Shown: piece by piece, positions 19,902 to 30,953 of the stretch | Layout: each line of letters opens with the position of its first letter | Numbering within the stretch: the stretch's first letter is position 1 | NCBI RefSeq assembly: GCF_018736085.1 | Contig: NZ_CP076134.1 | Span: 310,001-374,000, forward strand | Reading direction: 5' to 3' | Origin: Bradyrhizobium sediminis | GTDB lineage: Bacteria; Pseudomonadota; Alphaproteobacteria; Rhizobiales; Xanthobacteraceae | DNA: 64,000 bases | Notes under the pieces: generated by a model | Told to the model about the DNA's origin: nothing | Databases searched by the model: none | Seen by the model: only the letters and a program-made list of their open reading frames with translations | Position numbers and translations under genes: made by a program

Positions 19902-20195
19902 GGTGATGCCTCCGCGTACAACGCAACCATCGGGCATCCGGCATCAGCATTTTACTATTATTGTTAGTAACCGAGCGCCCGCTACTGAGGCTCTAAATCG
20001 CATTTTGAATCAGACCAAAAAGCGACCATCACCGGCGCGAATCGGGAGATATCTTGATTTCATTGCGGCAAGACCGGTCGATTTCTTGACCAGTTCTTGC
20101 AGCGGAACCCCGCCCGTGTTTGAGCACGCCTATCATCCCCGCGAAACGGGGATGCGTCACGGCGCCTGGAATCACAGTGCTTCGACGGCCTTACA

Positions 20196-21170
20196 TCAGG
20201 GATGCAGGATCACCTTGCCCATCGCCTTGCGGCCGGCGAGCACCTTGAGGGCGTCGGCGGTCTGCGCCAGCGGGAAAGTGCGGTCGACATGTGACGAGAT
20301 CTTGCCTTCCGCGGTCCACTTCACGAGCTTTTCCAGATTGGCGCGGTTCTTTTCCGGATTGAGCCGGGCCCACGCGCCCCAGAACACGCCGCGGATATCG
20401 CAACCCTTCAACAGCGCCAGATTGAGCGGCATCTTCGGAATGTCGCCGGCGGCGAAGCCGATCACCAGGAAGCGGCCTTCCCATGCGATCGAGCGCAGCG
20501 CGGCTTCGGCATAGGTGCCGCCGACGGGATCAAATATGATGTCTGCGCCCTTGCCGCCGGTCAGTCGCCGCAGCCCCTCCTTGAGATCCTCCTTGGCGTA
20601 ATTCAGCCCGAGTTCCGCGCCGTGCGCCTTGGCGAATTCGAGCTTCTCGTCGGACGAGGCGCAGGCGATCACCTTCAGGCCCATCAGCTTGCCGAGTTCG
20701 CATGCCGCCAGACCGGTGCCGCCGGCGGCTCCCAACACCGCCAGGGTCTCGCCGGGCTTCGGACTGGCGCGATCCTCCAGCGCATGCAGCGCGGTGCCGT
20801 AGATGATGATGATCCCGGCGGCGCGATCGAAATCGAGATTGTCGGGAATCCTGACAATCGAATTGGCCGGCAGCGCGATTTTTTCGCGCGCGCCATTGTG
20901 GCCGCAGGACGCCACCACGCGGTCGCCGACTTTCAGGTCGGTGACCCCTGCGCCGATGCTTTCGATCACGCCCGCGACTTCGGCTGCCGGTGAAAACGGG
21001 AACGGCGGCTTGATCTGGTATTTGCCCTGGATCATCAGGATGTCGAAGAAGTTCAGCGCCGCCGCCTTGATCGCGATCACGGCCTCGCCGGGCCCGGCGA
21101 CGGGATCGGGCACATCGGCCAGCACGAGATCGTCGGGGCCGCAATATTGCGAGCAGAGAATGGCTTTCAT
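20196..21170 (-). CDS. NADPH:quinone oxidoreductase family protein (zinc-independent MDR)
   Basis: A 324-residue medium-chain dehydrogenase/reductase. The start at 21170 was chosen because the upstream 70 codons of the frame are repeat-derived (21249-21376). The cofactor motif LGAAGGTGLAACELGKLMG is the AxxGxxG type of quinone oxidoreductases, and ALNFFDILMIQGKYQIKPPF at the N-terminus is the family signature; zinc ligands are absent. It probably reduces quinones or enoyl compounds with NADPH. It is divergent from the SDR at 21398. Confidence 0.93.
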   Translation of the reverse strand: MKAILCSQYCGPDDLVLADVPDPVAGPGEAVIAIKAAALNFFDILMIQGKYQIKPPFPFSPAAEVAGVIESIGAGVTDLKVGDRVVASCGHNGAREKIALPANSIVRIPDNLDFDRAAGIIIIYGTALHALEDRASPKPGETLAVLGAAGGTGLAACELGKLMGLKVIACASSDEKLEFAKAHGAELGLNYAKEDLKEGLRRLTGGKGADIIFDPVGGTYAEAALRSIAWEGRFLVIGFAAGDIPKMPLNLALLKGCDIRGVFWGAWARLNPEKNRANLEKLVKWTAEGKISSHVDRTFPLAQTADALKVLAGRKAMGKVILHP

Positions 21171-21248
21171 GGACACACCTGAGTTTCGGACGCACAAGGA
21201 AGGCTGGACGCTTCTTGCCGGATTTGAGGCCGGGCTACAATAGAAGGC

Positions 21249-21376
21249 CGTCATTCCGGGGCGCGCGCAAGCGCGAACCTCAGATGTGCAATTGCACATC
21301 GGAGAATCTCGTGCGGCAAATGGGATCGATAACCTCGAGATTCCGGATCCAGCGTTGCGCGTCGCTCCGGAATGAC
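21249..21376. repeat. dispersed palindromic repeat, CGTCATTCCGG class
   Basis: The ends CGTCATTCCGG and CCGGAATGAC are complementary. The centre contains a perfect 18-base palindrome, GATGTGCAATTGCACATC. Related copies are at 24966 and 36186. It fills the divergent intergenic space between the oxidoreductase and SDR genes. Confidence 0.88.
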
Positions 21377-21397
21377 AGAGCATAGGGGAATCAAACG

Positions 21398-22237
21398 ATG
21401 TTTGAAAAAGGCCTGCTCAAGGGGAAGCGGATACTGGTCACCGGCGGCGGTTCCGGGCTCGGGGCTGCGATGGGGCGCCGCTTCGTCGAGCTTGGCGCCG
21501 AACTGATCATCTGCGGCCGCCGGCTTGAACTGCTGGAGCAGACGGCCGCGCAGATGCGCGCAGACCTCGGCGGCAAGGTCAGCGTTGCCAGATGCGACAT
21601 TCGTGACGGCGCCGCGGTCGATGTCATGATGGATGCAGTCTGGCGCGAGGCGCCGCTCGACGTGCTGGTCAACAACGCCGCGGCGACCTTCATCGCGCAG
21701 ACCGAGCATCTGTCGTTTCGTGCCGCCGACGCGATCCTCGCGCCCACCCTGCACGGCGCGATGTATTGTACGCTTGCCGCCGGCAAGCGCTGGATCGAGA
21801 CGACCCACAAGGGTGTGGTGCTGAGCATTCTCTCGACCTCGACCATTACCGGCCGCGCCTTCACGGTGCCTTCCGCGATGGCGAAATCCGCCGTGCTGGC
21901 GATGACCAAGAGCTTGGCGGTGGAGTGGGGGCCCAAGGGCATCCGCACGGTGGCGATCGCGCCGGGCGCATTTCCCACGCCGGGTGCATCGGGTCAGCTT
22001 CGGCCCGAAGGGCGCGATGGGGGGTGGGCCTCGAAAAATCCGCTCGGCCGGGTCGGCGAGCATGGCGAGCTTGCCGATCTCGCGAGTTTCCTGATTTCCG
22101 ATCGGGCCGGCTACATCAACGGCGAGATGGTGGTGCTGGACGGCGGGTCGCATTTGCGCAGTTCCGGCGCCGAGGATCTGCTGCAATGGACCGACGCGCA
22201 GTGGGAGAAGCAGCGCGCGGCGCGGTCGAAAGGCTGA
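21398..22237 (+). CDS. SDR family oxidoreductase, 2,4-dienoyl-CoA reductase type
   Basis: A 279-residue SDR. The glycine motif VTGGGSGLGAAMGRRF, the NNAA segment and the C-terminal NPLGRVGEHGELADLASFLISD are present. The usual catalytic Tyr is replaced: the region reads VPSAMAKSAVLAM, with S-x-x-x-K instead of Y-x-x-x-K. This is the pattern of mitochondrial-type 2,4-dienoyl-CoA reductases, which remove double bonds of unsaturated fatty acyl-CoA with NADPH. Substrate is inferred from that similarity only. Confidence 0.88.
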   Translation: MFEKGLLKGKRILVTGGGSGLGAAMGRRFVELGAELIICGRRLELLEQTAAQMRADLGGKVSVARCDIRDGAAVDVMMDAVWREAPLDVLVNNAAATFIAQTEHLSFRAADAILAPTLHGAMYCTLAAGKRWIETTHKGVVLSILSTSTITGRAFTVPSAMAKSAVLAMTKSLAVEWGPKGIRTVAIAPGAFPTPGASGQLRPEGRDGGWASKNPLGRVGEHGELADLASFLISDRAGYINGEMVVLDGGSHLRSSGAEDLLQWTDAQWEKQRAARSKG

Positions 22238-22388
22238 AGAAGCGCGGCGCTACAGGGTTCTCGATGCCCAGCCACGCGATCCCGTAACTGCCTTCCCAAA
22301 AAGGCATTTCCCGGCTATCCATTTGTCCGTGACAACGGGATGTCGGGGCCATCTTCCAGTCACAATAATGAGGGAACCAGTTCCGGTC

Positions 22389-23000
22389 ATGTCCGTGCGG
22401 CGAATTCTGACATCCCTTGTTGCGAGTGTGCTGGTGTGTGGGGTAGCTCACCCCGCGCAGGCGCAGAGCGCGTCGTCGAAAGCCTCCAAAGGTACGGCCA
22501 AGCCGGCCGCAAAGCCGGAGGCCAAGCCCGCTGCTGCGGTTGCTGGCGGCGCGGAGCCGACACTGATCGGCCAGTTCGGTACCTGGGGCGCCTATACCGC
22601 GACGCCGAACGGCAAGAAGGTGTGCTTCGCACTGGCAAAGCCGTCATCGTCGAAAACCAATCCACCGAATCGTCCGCGCGATCCGGCCTATGCCTTCGTT
22701 TCCACGCGTCCGGCGGAAAAGGTCGTCAACGAAGTCTCGGTCATGATCGGCTATACGCTGAAGCCGGGCTCGGAATCGACGCTGGAAGTCGGCGGCGCTT
22801 CCTACGCGATGTACACCCAGGGCGACGGGCTCTGGATCAAGAACGCCGCCGAAGAAGAGCGGATGGTGGACGCCATGCGCAAGGCGGCCGATGTGACCGT
22901 AAAGGGCATGTCGGCCAAGGGCACCGAGACCACGGACGTCTTCCCGCTGAAGGGTCTTGCCCAGGCGCTCGACCGGCTGGCGCAGGATTGCAGGCGCTGA
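22389..23000 (+). CDS. IalB-like (invasion associated locus B) secreted protein
   Basis: A 203-residue exported protein. The signal peptide MSVRRILTSLVASVLVCGVA is followed by an Ala/Lys/Pro linker (residues 28-55) and the IalB domain: FGTWGAYTATPNGKKVCFAL, then YAFVSTRPAEKV and GDGLWIKNAAEEERMVDAM. IalB-type proteins are periplasmic or surface exposed; their role in non-pathogens is unknown. I placed the start at the ATG at 22389 because it begins the signal peptide; an ATG at 22368 is possible. Confidence 0.88.
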   Translation: MSVRRILTSLVASVLVCGVAHPAQAQSASSKASKGTAKPAAKPEAKPAAAVAGGAEPTLIGQFGTWGAYTATPNGKKVCFALAKPSSSKTNPPNRPRDPAYAFVSTRPAEKVVNEVSVMIGYTLKPGSESTLEVGGASYAMYTQGDGLWIKNAAEEERMVDAMRKAADVTVKGMSAKGTETTDVFPLKGLAQALDRLAQDCRR

Positions 23001-23072
23001 GCGCGTCTTAACGCCAAAATCGATGCATTTGGTGCCTTTCCCGCAGGTCGCGGAAGGCCTATCTGATGTTCC

Positions 23073-24302
23073 ATGAACGAGACCATGACCATCACCTCAG
23101 CCGAAGCCGGTTCCGGCGCCAGCACGCCCCTGGAGAAGATCGCGCTCGAAACCTACGTGCCGCCGGCCAAACCGTCGCTGGTCGGCCTGTCGCGCGCGGA
23201 GATCTCCGACCGGCTCGGCGCCATCGGCGTGGCCCCGGCGCAGCGCAAGATGCGGGTGCAGCAGCTCTGGCACTGGATCTATGTCCGCGGCGCGCAGAAT
23301 TTCGACGAGATGACCAGCATTTCCAAGGAAATGCGCAGCGCACTCGATCAGCATTTTACCGTGGCGCGGCCCGAGGTGGTCGCGGAGCAGATTTCCAACG
23401 ACGGCACCCGCAAATGGCTGCTGCGGCTGCCGAGCGGCGACAGCGTCGAGAAGGCCCACGAAGTCGAGTGCGTCTACATTCCGGAAACCGACCGCGGCAC
23501 GTTGTGCGTTTCCTCGCAGGTCGGCTGCACGCTGAATTGCTCGTTCTGCCACACCGGCACGCAGCGGCTGGTGCGTAACCTGACCGCGGGCGAGATCGTC
23601 GGCCAGGTCATGGTGGCGCGCGACCGCCTCAACGACTGGGCCGACCGCGACACCCCGACCGGCGGCCGGCTCGTCACCAATGTGGTCATGATGGGCATGG
23701 GCGAGCCCCTGTATAACTTCGACGCGGTGCGTGATGCTTTGCTGATCGTTTCGGACAATGAAGGCATCGGCATTTCCCGCCGCCGCATCACGCTATCGAC
23801 CTCGGGCGTGGTGCCGAACATCATCCGCACCAGCGACGAGATCGGCGTCATGCTGGCGATCTCGCTGCATGCGGTGCGCGACGAGTTGCGCAACGAACTG
23901 GTGCCGCTGAACCGGAAATATCCGATTCAACAACTGTTGCAGGCCTGCCGCGACTATCCCGGCTCATCCAATGCGCGGCGCATCACCTTCGAATATGTGA
24001 TGCTGAAGGGCGTCAACGATTCGCTCGATGACGCCAAGCTGCTGGTGAAGCTGCTGAAGGGCATTCCGGCCAAGATCAACCTGATTCCGTTCAATCCGTG
24101 GCCGGGCACGCGCTATGAATGCTCGGACTGGGACCAGATCGAGAAATTCTCCGAATACATCTTCAACGCCGGCTACTCCTCGCCGGTGCGCACGCCGCGC
24201 GGCCGCGACATCCTCGCCGCCTGCGGCCAGTTGAAATCGGAAACCGAGAAACTGTCGACGCGCGAGCGCCAGGCGCTACGCGCCATGGCGATGACGGATT
24301 AG
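23073..24302 (+). CDS. rlmN: 23S rRNA (adenine2503-C2) / tRNA (adenine37-C2) methyltransferase RlmN
   Basis: A 409-residue radical-SAM methyltransferase. The CxxxCxxC cluster motif appears as [12 protein letters not shown] (preceded by SSQV), and the glycine-rich [10 protein letters not shown] and [15 protein letters not shown] segments follow. It methylates A2503 of 23S rRNA and A37 of tRNAs, using a C-terminal Cys as methyl carrier. The length is slightly above E. coli RlmN because of a N-terminal extension. Adjacent to the IalB-like gene on the same strand. Confidence 0.97.
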   Translation: MNETMTITSAEAGSGASTPLEKIALETYVPPAKPSLVGLSRAEISDRLGAIGVAPAQRKMRVQQLWHWIYVRGAQNFDEMTSISKEMRSALDQHFTVARPEVVAEQISNDGTRKWLLRLPSGDSVEKAHEVECVYIPETDRGTLCVSSQVGCTLNCSFCHTGTQRLVRNLTAGEIVGQVMVARDRLNDWADRDTPTGGRLVTNVVMMGMGEPLYNFDAVRDALLIVSDNEGIGISRRRITLSTSGVVPNIIRTSDEIGVMLAISLHAVRDELRNELVPLNRKYPIQQLLQACRDYPGSSNARRITFEYVMLKGVNDSLDDAKLLVKLLKGIPAKINLIPFNPWPGTRYECSDWDQIEKFSEYIFNAGYSSPVRTPRGRDILAACGQLKSETEKLSTRERQALRAMAMTD

Positions 24303-24326
24303 AGATGGCGCAATCGTCTTTCAATT

Positions 24327-24442
24327 CGTCATTGCGAGCCAACGGGTCGGCGCAAAGCGCCGCCCGATGACAGGCTCCGCGAAGCAATCCAGCTTTCTTT
24401 CCGTGTTGGCAATGGATTGCTTCGCTTCGCTCGCAATGACGG
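24327..24442. repeat. dispersed palindromic repeat, CGTCATTGCGAG class
   Basis: The outer ends CGTCATTGCGAG and CTCGCAATGACGG pair; the inner parts GAAGCAATCCAG and ATGGATTGCTTCG form the second stem, and GGTCGGCGC/GCGCCGCCC is an extra insert of the longer sub-type. It separates rlmN from the next gene. Confidence 0.9.
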
Positions 24443-24453
24443 TGGTTTGATAC

Positions 24454-24957
24454 ATGGCACTGATAGGCCGCCTGTTCGTCATCCTGTTCGGTTTCCTCGC
24501 CGCCTGCCTGGTGGCGGGGATGATCGTGGTCGGCGCGGTGCTGTTTCCGGAATTCAGCGATCTCGGGGATGGTCCGATCGATCAGGACGCCGTGAACATT
24601 TTGCTCGGCTTCGGCTTCATCTTCCTCAGCGGTTTTGCGCTGTTGCCGGCGATGGTCGTGGTGACGATCACCGAGGCGTTTTATATCCGGAGCGTGCTGG
24701 CCTACGCGCTGGGCGGCGGCATCGTCGGCCTGGCCTGCTATCTCGGCCTGGTCCCGTTTGATCCCGAGACGCTTCGCTTCGACGGGATCGTCCGGCGGCA
24801 TCTCGAAATCATGACCGGCGCCGGGATCGTCGCCGGCCTCGTCTACTGGATGATCGCCGGGCGCAACGCCGGGGCCTGGCGCGAACCGCCGCGGCCGCTG
24901 ACACCCCCGCCGCCGCCGCTGCCGTCAGCATCCCCGCAATCGCCGCCGCCGTTATGA
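24454..24957 (+). CDS. four-helix inner-membrane protein of unknown function
   Basis: A 167-residue protein with four predicted membrane helices (about residues 5-28, 48-70, 78-98 and 111-130) followed by a proline-rich tail (PPPPPLPS...). I do not recognise the family. The gene starts at ATG 24454, about 10 bases after a repeat. It is probably transcribed on its own. Confidence 0.78.
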   Translation: MALIGRLFVILFGFLAACLVAGMIVVGAVLFPEFSDLGDGPIDQDAVNILLGFGFIFLSGFALLPAMVVVTITEAFYIRSVLAYALGGGIVGLACYLGLVPFDPETLRFDGIVRRHLEIMTGAGIVAGLVYWMIAGRNAGAWREPPRPLTPPPPPLPSASPQSPPPL

Positions 24958-24965
24958 GCGATTGT

Positions 24966-25047
24966 CGTCATTCCGGGGCGGCTCGTAGAGCCGAACCCGG
25001 AATCTCGAGATTCCGGGTCTGGTCCTTCGGACCATCCCGGAATGACA
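24966..25047. repeat. dispersed palindromic repeat, CGTCATTCCGG class
   Basis: The ends CGTCATTCCGGGGCGG and CCCGGAATGACAG pair, with an internal AATCTCGAGATT palindrome. It is nearly identical to the copy at 36186-36268. Confidence 0.9.
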
Positions 25048-25092
25048 GTAACGGGGTTTTCATCCCCAACCGCCTCGGCTAAACCCCGCGCC

Positions 25093-27308
<2,216 letters not shown>

Positions 27309-27321
27309 ATCGCGCGGGCGT

Positions 27322-27411
27322 AACTTTTTGGATTATGCGGCGGACCACATCAAGCTCAACGCGCTGCGGCTGCGCACACTCGGCCAGCGCAAGAAGAAGC
27401 TGGGGCTGTGA
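27322..27411 (+). pseudogene. remnant of an unidentified gene 3' end
   Basis: A short open segment directly after argG reads NFLDYAADHIKLNALRL, then RTLGQRKKKLGL and TGA. It looks like a protein C-terminus without a beginning. A 44-base part of it is repeated at 30207-30252. The family is not recognised. Confidence 0.45.
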
Positions 27412-27541
27412 GGCTCTGCTGCGGGCGTCCGTAATCAAGACGTCATTCGGGGCAGTTAGACTTGCGCGCCCGGTCGTGAGAATGCTTGCGGAGGCGCGGC
27501 CGTCGCCGCCCGCGGGCAGATTTCGACGCGGAGCCTGGATC

Positions 27542-29326
27542 ATGAACAAACTTGCCGCCGCAGTATCCTTCGCCGTGCTGCTTTCGGGATCGCCGGTTGC
27601 TGCCCAAACGGTGTTTCCGATCGACCGCGCCACCATTCTCTCGGGCGCGCGGTTCGACTTCAAGATTGAATTCCCCGATCGCGTCGACCCGGCGAAACTG
27701 AAAGTCACGATCAACGGAGAGGATTATTCCACCGTCTTCGGCCGGACTGCGACGTTCATCGAACGCGAAGACGGCAAGGAGCAGTCCGCGCTGATGCTTC
27801 GCGATGTCGCGCTGGCCAGGCCCGGGCCCGCCACCGTGGAAGTCAGCGACGGCACCCGCAGCCGCAGGGTGGAATGGACGGTCTACGACACAGGGCCGCG
27901 CAAGGCGAAGAACGTGATCCTGTTCATCGGCGACGGGCTTTCCCCGGCCCATCGCACCGCCGCGCGGCTGCTTTCCAAGGGAATTACAGAAGGCAAGAGC
28001 CTTGGTAAACTTTCCATCGACGACATGCCCCACATGGCGCTGGTGGCGACCGCCGGCTTGGATTCGATCATCACCGATTCCGCCAACGCGGCCAGCGCAT
28101 ACGCCACGGGTCACAAGACTGCCGTGAATGCGATGGGCGTCTATGCCGACCGCACCGCCGATCCGTTCGACGACCCCAAGGTCGAAACTATCACCAGTCT
28201 CGCGAAGCGGCGGCTCGGCCTGGGCGTCGGCCTTGTCACGAACACCGAAGTCGAGGATGCTACGCCGGCCGCGATGGTGGCGCATACCCGCCACCGCGCT
28301 GCCTATGACGGGATCGTCGAACAGTATTTTGCCGCCAGGCCCGACGTGTTGATGGGCGGCGGCAGCGCGAATTTCCTTCCGCAGGGCGCGCCCGGCTCCA
28401 AGCGCAAGGACGACATCGATTACATCGCCCGGTTTCGCGAAGCCGGCTACCCGGTGGCGACGACCGCGGGCGAACTCAATGCGCTGGCGGCCAAATCCGA
28501 TACGCGCCAATTGCTCGGTCTGTTCGCCACCGGGAATATGGATGGCGTGCTGGACCGCAAATTTCTGAAGGGCGGCGGCGTCAAGAAGTTTCCCGAGCAG
28601 CCGGATCTGACCGAACAGGTCCAGGCCGCGCTGAACGTCCTGTCGAGGAAGGATGCCGGCTTCTTCCTGATGGTGGAATCCGGAATGATCGACAAGTACG
28701 CGCATTTGCTGGATATGGAGCGCGCGGTCTACGACACCATCATGCTCGACAATGCGGTACGCCTCGCTCGCGACTGGGCGCGGGCGCGCGGTGAGGACAC
28801 CCTGATCCTGGTGTTGGCGGATCACAATCATCCCAATGGCCTTGTTGGCACCATCAATGACGACATGAGCGTGACGCCGAACGTGCAGCTGCGCGAGCGT
28901 GTGGGCGTCTATGACAAGGCGGGATTTCCCAATTATCCGGCTCCCGATGCGGAGGGCTATCCGTCGCGCGTGGATGTCAGCCGGCGGCTCGCCATCTTTT
29001 CTGCCAGCCTGCCGGATCACTACGAGACCTTCCGCCCGAAGCTCGACAACCCGAATGAACCGACGGTGAAGGGTGAAGCGCCGGGGACCTTCAAGGCCAA
29101 TGAAAAATACAAGGATGTTCCGGGCGTCGCGCTGCGTTCCGGCAATCTGCCGGCCATGATGCGTGCCAGCGTGCATTCTGGAGAGGACGTGATTCTGACC
29201 GCGACCGGGCCGGGCAGCGAACGGGTCCACGGATCGATGGATAACACGGACGTCTTCCGCGTGATCGCCGATGCGCTTGGCCTGGCGCCGACGGCGTCCG
29301 GCGCGATCGAAATGCCCGCGCGCTAG
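27542..29326 (+). CDS. alkaline phosphatase (PhoA-fold superfamily)
   Basis: A 594-residue exported phosphatase. The start at 27542 gives the signal peptide MNKLAAAVSFAVLLSGSPVA, then AQ. An N-terminal domain of about 110 residues precedes the catalytic domain, in which VILFIGDGLS holds metal-binding Asp, and ITDSANAASAYATGHKT holds the nucleophilic Ser and nearby ligands. Later motifs are LVLADHNHPNG and the final VHGSMDNTDVFRVIADALGL. It hydrolyses phosphomonoesters in the periplasm. The start codon lies 130 bases after the argG-linked remnant. Confidence 0.93.
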   Translation: MNKLAAAVSFAVLLSGSPVAAQTVFPIDRATILSGARFDFKIEFPDRVDPAKLKVTINGEDYSTVFGRTATFIEREDGKEQSALMLRDVALARPGPATVEVSDGTRSRRVEWTVYDTGPRKAKNVILFIGDGLSPAHRTAARLLSKGITEGKSLGKLSIDDMPHMALVATAGLDSIITDSANAASAYATGHKTAVNAMGVYADRTADPFDDPKVETITSLAKRRLGLGVGLVTNTEVEDATPAAMVAHTRHRAAYDGIVEQYFAARPDVLMGGGSANFLPQGAPGSKRKDDIDYIARFREAGYPVATTAGELNALAAKSDTRQLLGLFATGNMDGVLDRKFLKGGGVKKFPEQPDLTEQVQAALNVLSRKDAGFFLMVESGMIDKYAHLLDMERAVYDTIMLDNAVRLARDWARARGEDTLILVLADHNHPNGLVGTINDDMSVTPNVQLRERVGVYDKAGFPNYPAPDAEGYPSRVDVSRRLAIFSASLPDHYETFRPKLDNPNEPTVKGEAPGTFKANEKYKDVPGVALRSGNLPAMMRASVHSGEDVILTATGPGSERVHGSMDNTDVFRVIADALGLAPTASGAIEMPAR

Positions 29327-29328
29327 AA

Positions 29329-29430
29329 GAGCATGATCCGGAAGAAAGTGGGAACCGGTTTTCCGAGAAAATCATGCTCAAACAAAGCGATGAGATCATG
29401 AACCGATTCAATCTAATCGGATCATGATCT
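29329..29430. repeat. two adjacent palindromic elements, ACCGGTTTT class
   Basis: The first is GAGCATGATCC...AACCGGTTTTCC...ATCATGCTC (29329-29379). The second has arms AGATCATG and CATGATCT around an ACCGATTCA...TAATCGG core (29393-29430). They lie directly after the alkaline phosphatase stop and could end its transcript. Confidence 0.8.
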
Positions 29431-29660
29431 AGGCGAGCGGCGGCGCCGAGAACATCAGTTTGATGAAACTGCGAAAAGTCAAAATCTGCCGTTCCAGCCG
29501 TCGCGGATCGTTCAGCGTCTTCGACATGATGATGCCGCCATCGACGATGCAGGACAGCATGTCGGCGAGATCATCCAGGTTGACCGCCTCCCGCGGAGGA
29601 TAGACAGCGGCAATGCCGTTGAAGATTTTGCGAAAGCGCGCATTCCAGTCGCGCACCGCC
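29429..29660 (-). pseudogene. TetR-family regulator, C-terminal remnant
   Basis: About 75 residues of a TetR ligand-binding domain end at a TAG (29429-29431): RDWNARFRKIFNGIAAVY, PREAVNLDDLADMLSCIVDG, then GIIMSKTLNDPRRLERQILT. No helix-turn-helix part is present; at about 29660 the sequence switches abruptly to the terminator of the duplicated OmpA segment. It is not a copy of the intact TetR gene at 30267. Confidence 0.7.
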
Positions 29661-29689
29661 AAAAAAACGGCCGGGATTGCTCCCGGCCG
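29661..29689 (-). terminator. Rho-independent terminator within duplicated segment
   Basis: On the minus strand the stem CGGCCGGGA / TCCCGGCCG with loop GCAA is followed by seven T. It is the counterpart of the terminator at 31423-31450. Confidence 0.85.
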
Positions 29690-30206
29690 CTTCCGTTTGG
29701 CGAATACTTGCCCTGCCGCGGCGGCGCGGTGCCCGGCGGCGGGGGCGGCAGCGATGCCGCTCCGCCGTTGAGCAATGGCGTGATGTTGCGGATCGTGACG
29801 CGGCGATTGATGCGGCTCGGTCCGTCGATCTGCTCTTTCAGATATTGTTCGCCGTAGCCTTGCGAGGTCAGGTTTTCTGCCGGCACGTTGAATTGCTGGG
29901 CCAGCAGCGTGGCGGCGGATTCGGCGCGGCGGTCCGACAGCGACAGATTGTCGACGTCCGATCCCACCGCGTCGGTATGACCCTCGATCAGGAACACGGC
30001 GCGCGGGTTGGTCGCGATCGCGCGATTGAGGCCGTCCGCGATCGCCTGCAACTTCGCCGCCTGGTCGGGGGAATCTCCCACGATCCGGTTTCGAAGTTGA
30101 TGCTGTTGAGATCGATGCGCGGCATGCGCTGCCGCACCGACGCACTGTAGCGGATTTCGTCGAGCGTGTAGCGATGTTCGATCCGCTCCACCGGCGGCGC
30201 GATCAT
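29661..30206 (-). pseudogene. decayed copy of the OmpA C-terminal domain
   Basis: This segment repeats the last part (about 170 codons plus terminator) of the intact OmpA-family gene at 31471-33423. Peptides such as VFLIEGHTDAVGSDVDNLSL and GYGEQYLKEQ are shared. A poly-G tract has five G here (30067-30071) against six in the intact gene, which breaks the frame. The stop codon TAG is replaced by CAG, so the frame would run on. At the 30206 end it breaks off within IAPPVER, next to a 44-base remnant. Confidence 0.9.
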
Positions 30207-30252
30207 GCGGCTGCGCACGCCCGGCCAGCGCAAGAAGAAGCGGGGGCTGTAG
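30207..30252 (+). pseudogene. second copy of the LRLRTxGQRKKKxGL remnant
   Basis: The plus-strand segment reads MRLRTPGQRKKKRGL before TAG. It matches 27367-27411 with about four differences over 44 bases. It abuts the end of the OmpA copy. Confidence 0.5.
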
Positions 30253-30266
30253 CGGTCGCCTCGGTT

Positions 30267-30854
30267 CTATTTCACCCGCAACGCGTCCAGCAGCGAGCGG
30301 AACGCACGCGCGTACTCGGCGCCGGCCTTGCCGATGTCCTGACCAGTTGAGCAGGCAACTGCGGCTTCCGTCACCGCACCGAGCAGGAGCCGCGCCAAAG
30401 GCTCGACCGGCTGGCGCGCGATCAGGCCAGCGTCCATCGCCGCGGCGAGCGCGCGCGGAAACTTGCCGCCGAAATGCTTGGCATCGATGTCGCGCCAGCG
30501 CTCCCATCCGAGCACGGCAGGTCCGTCGCGCAGGATGATCTGGCCAGTCGCCCCCTTTGAGCAGGCCGAAAAATAGGCCTGTGTTCCCGCTGCTATCGCG
30601 GCCAGCATGTCCTTCTCAGCGCGCGAGATGCGGTCAAGGTCGGAGACGAGTTCGAGGGAGGCCTGTTCGAACACCGCCTCGAACAGCGCCTCCTTGGTCG
30701 GGAAATGATGATAGACCGCGCCCTTCGCGACGCGCGCGCCGGCGGCGATATCATCCATCGTTGTCGCGGCAAATCCACGCTCACCGAAAATGCGCTTCGC
30801 CGCCCTGACGATCGCCGTCCGTGTTTTCTCGCGCCGCTCGGCCTGTGTTGCCAT
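30267..30854 (-). CDS. TetR/AcrR family transcriptional regulator
   Basis: A 195-residue TetR regulator. The N-terminal helix-turn-helix region KRIFGERGFAATTMDDIAAG followed by ARVAKGAVYHHFPTKEALF is typical; the C-terminal ligand-binding domain is complete. It is divergent from the NTF2-like gene at 30954, with symmetrical operator-like sequences between them, so it probably represses that gene and itself. The inducer is unknown. Confidence 0.95.
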   Translation of the reverse strand: MATQAERREKTRTAIVRAAKRIFGERGFAATTMDDIAAGARVAKGAVYHHFPTKEALFEAVFEQASLELVSDLDRISRAEKDMLAAIAAGTQAYFSACSKGATGQIILRDGPAVLGWERWRDIDAKHFGGKFPRALAAAMDAGLIARQPVEPLARLLLGAVTEAAVACSTGQDIGKAGAEYARAFRSLLDALRVK

Positions 30855-30900
30855 GATTGCTGTCTAGCGCAGTTTCGTGTCCGGGCCAATTGACTTGTCG

Positions 30901-30934
30901 ACCGACAGTCGGTAAATGCCGACTATTGGTCGGT
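30901..30934. promoter_or_regulatory. probable TetR operators in the divergent promoter region
   Basis: A perfect inverted repeat ACCGACAGTCGGT (30901-30913) and a second imperfect one CCGACTATTGGTCGG (30919-30933) share the half-site CCGAC/GTCGG. They lie between the TetR gene and the NTF2-like gene, 8-30 bases before the ribosome site of the latter, in a position to block both promoters. Confidence 0.65.
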
Positions 30935-30953
30935 ATCTAGAGGAGACTTGACT

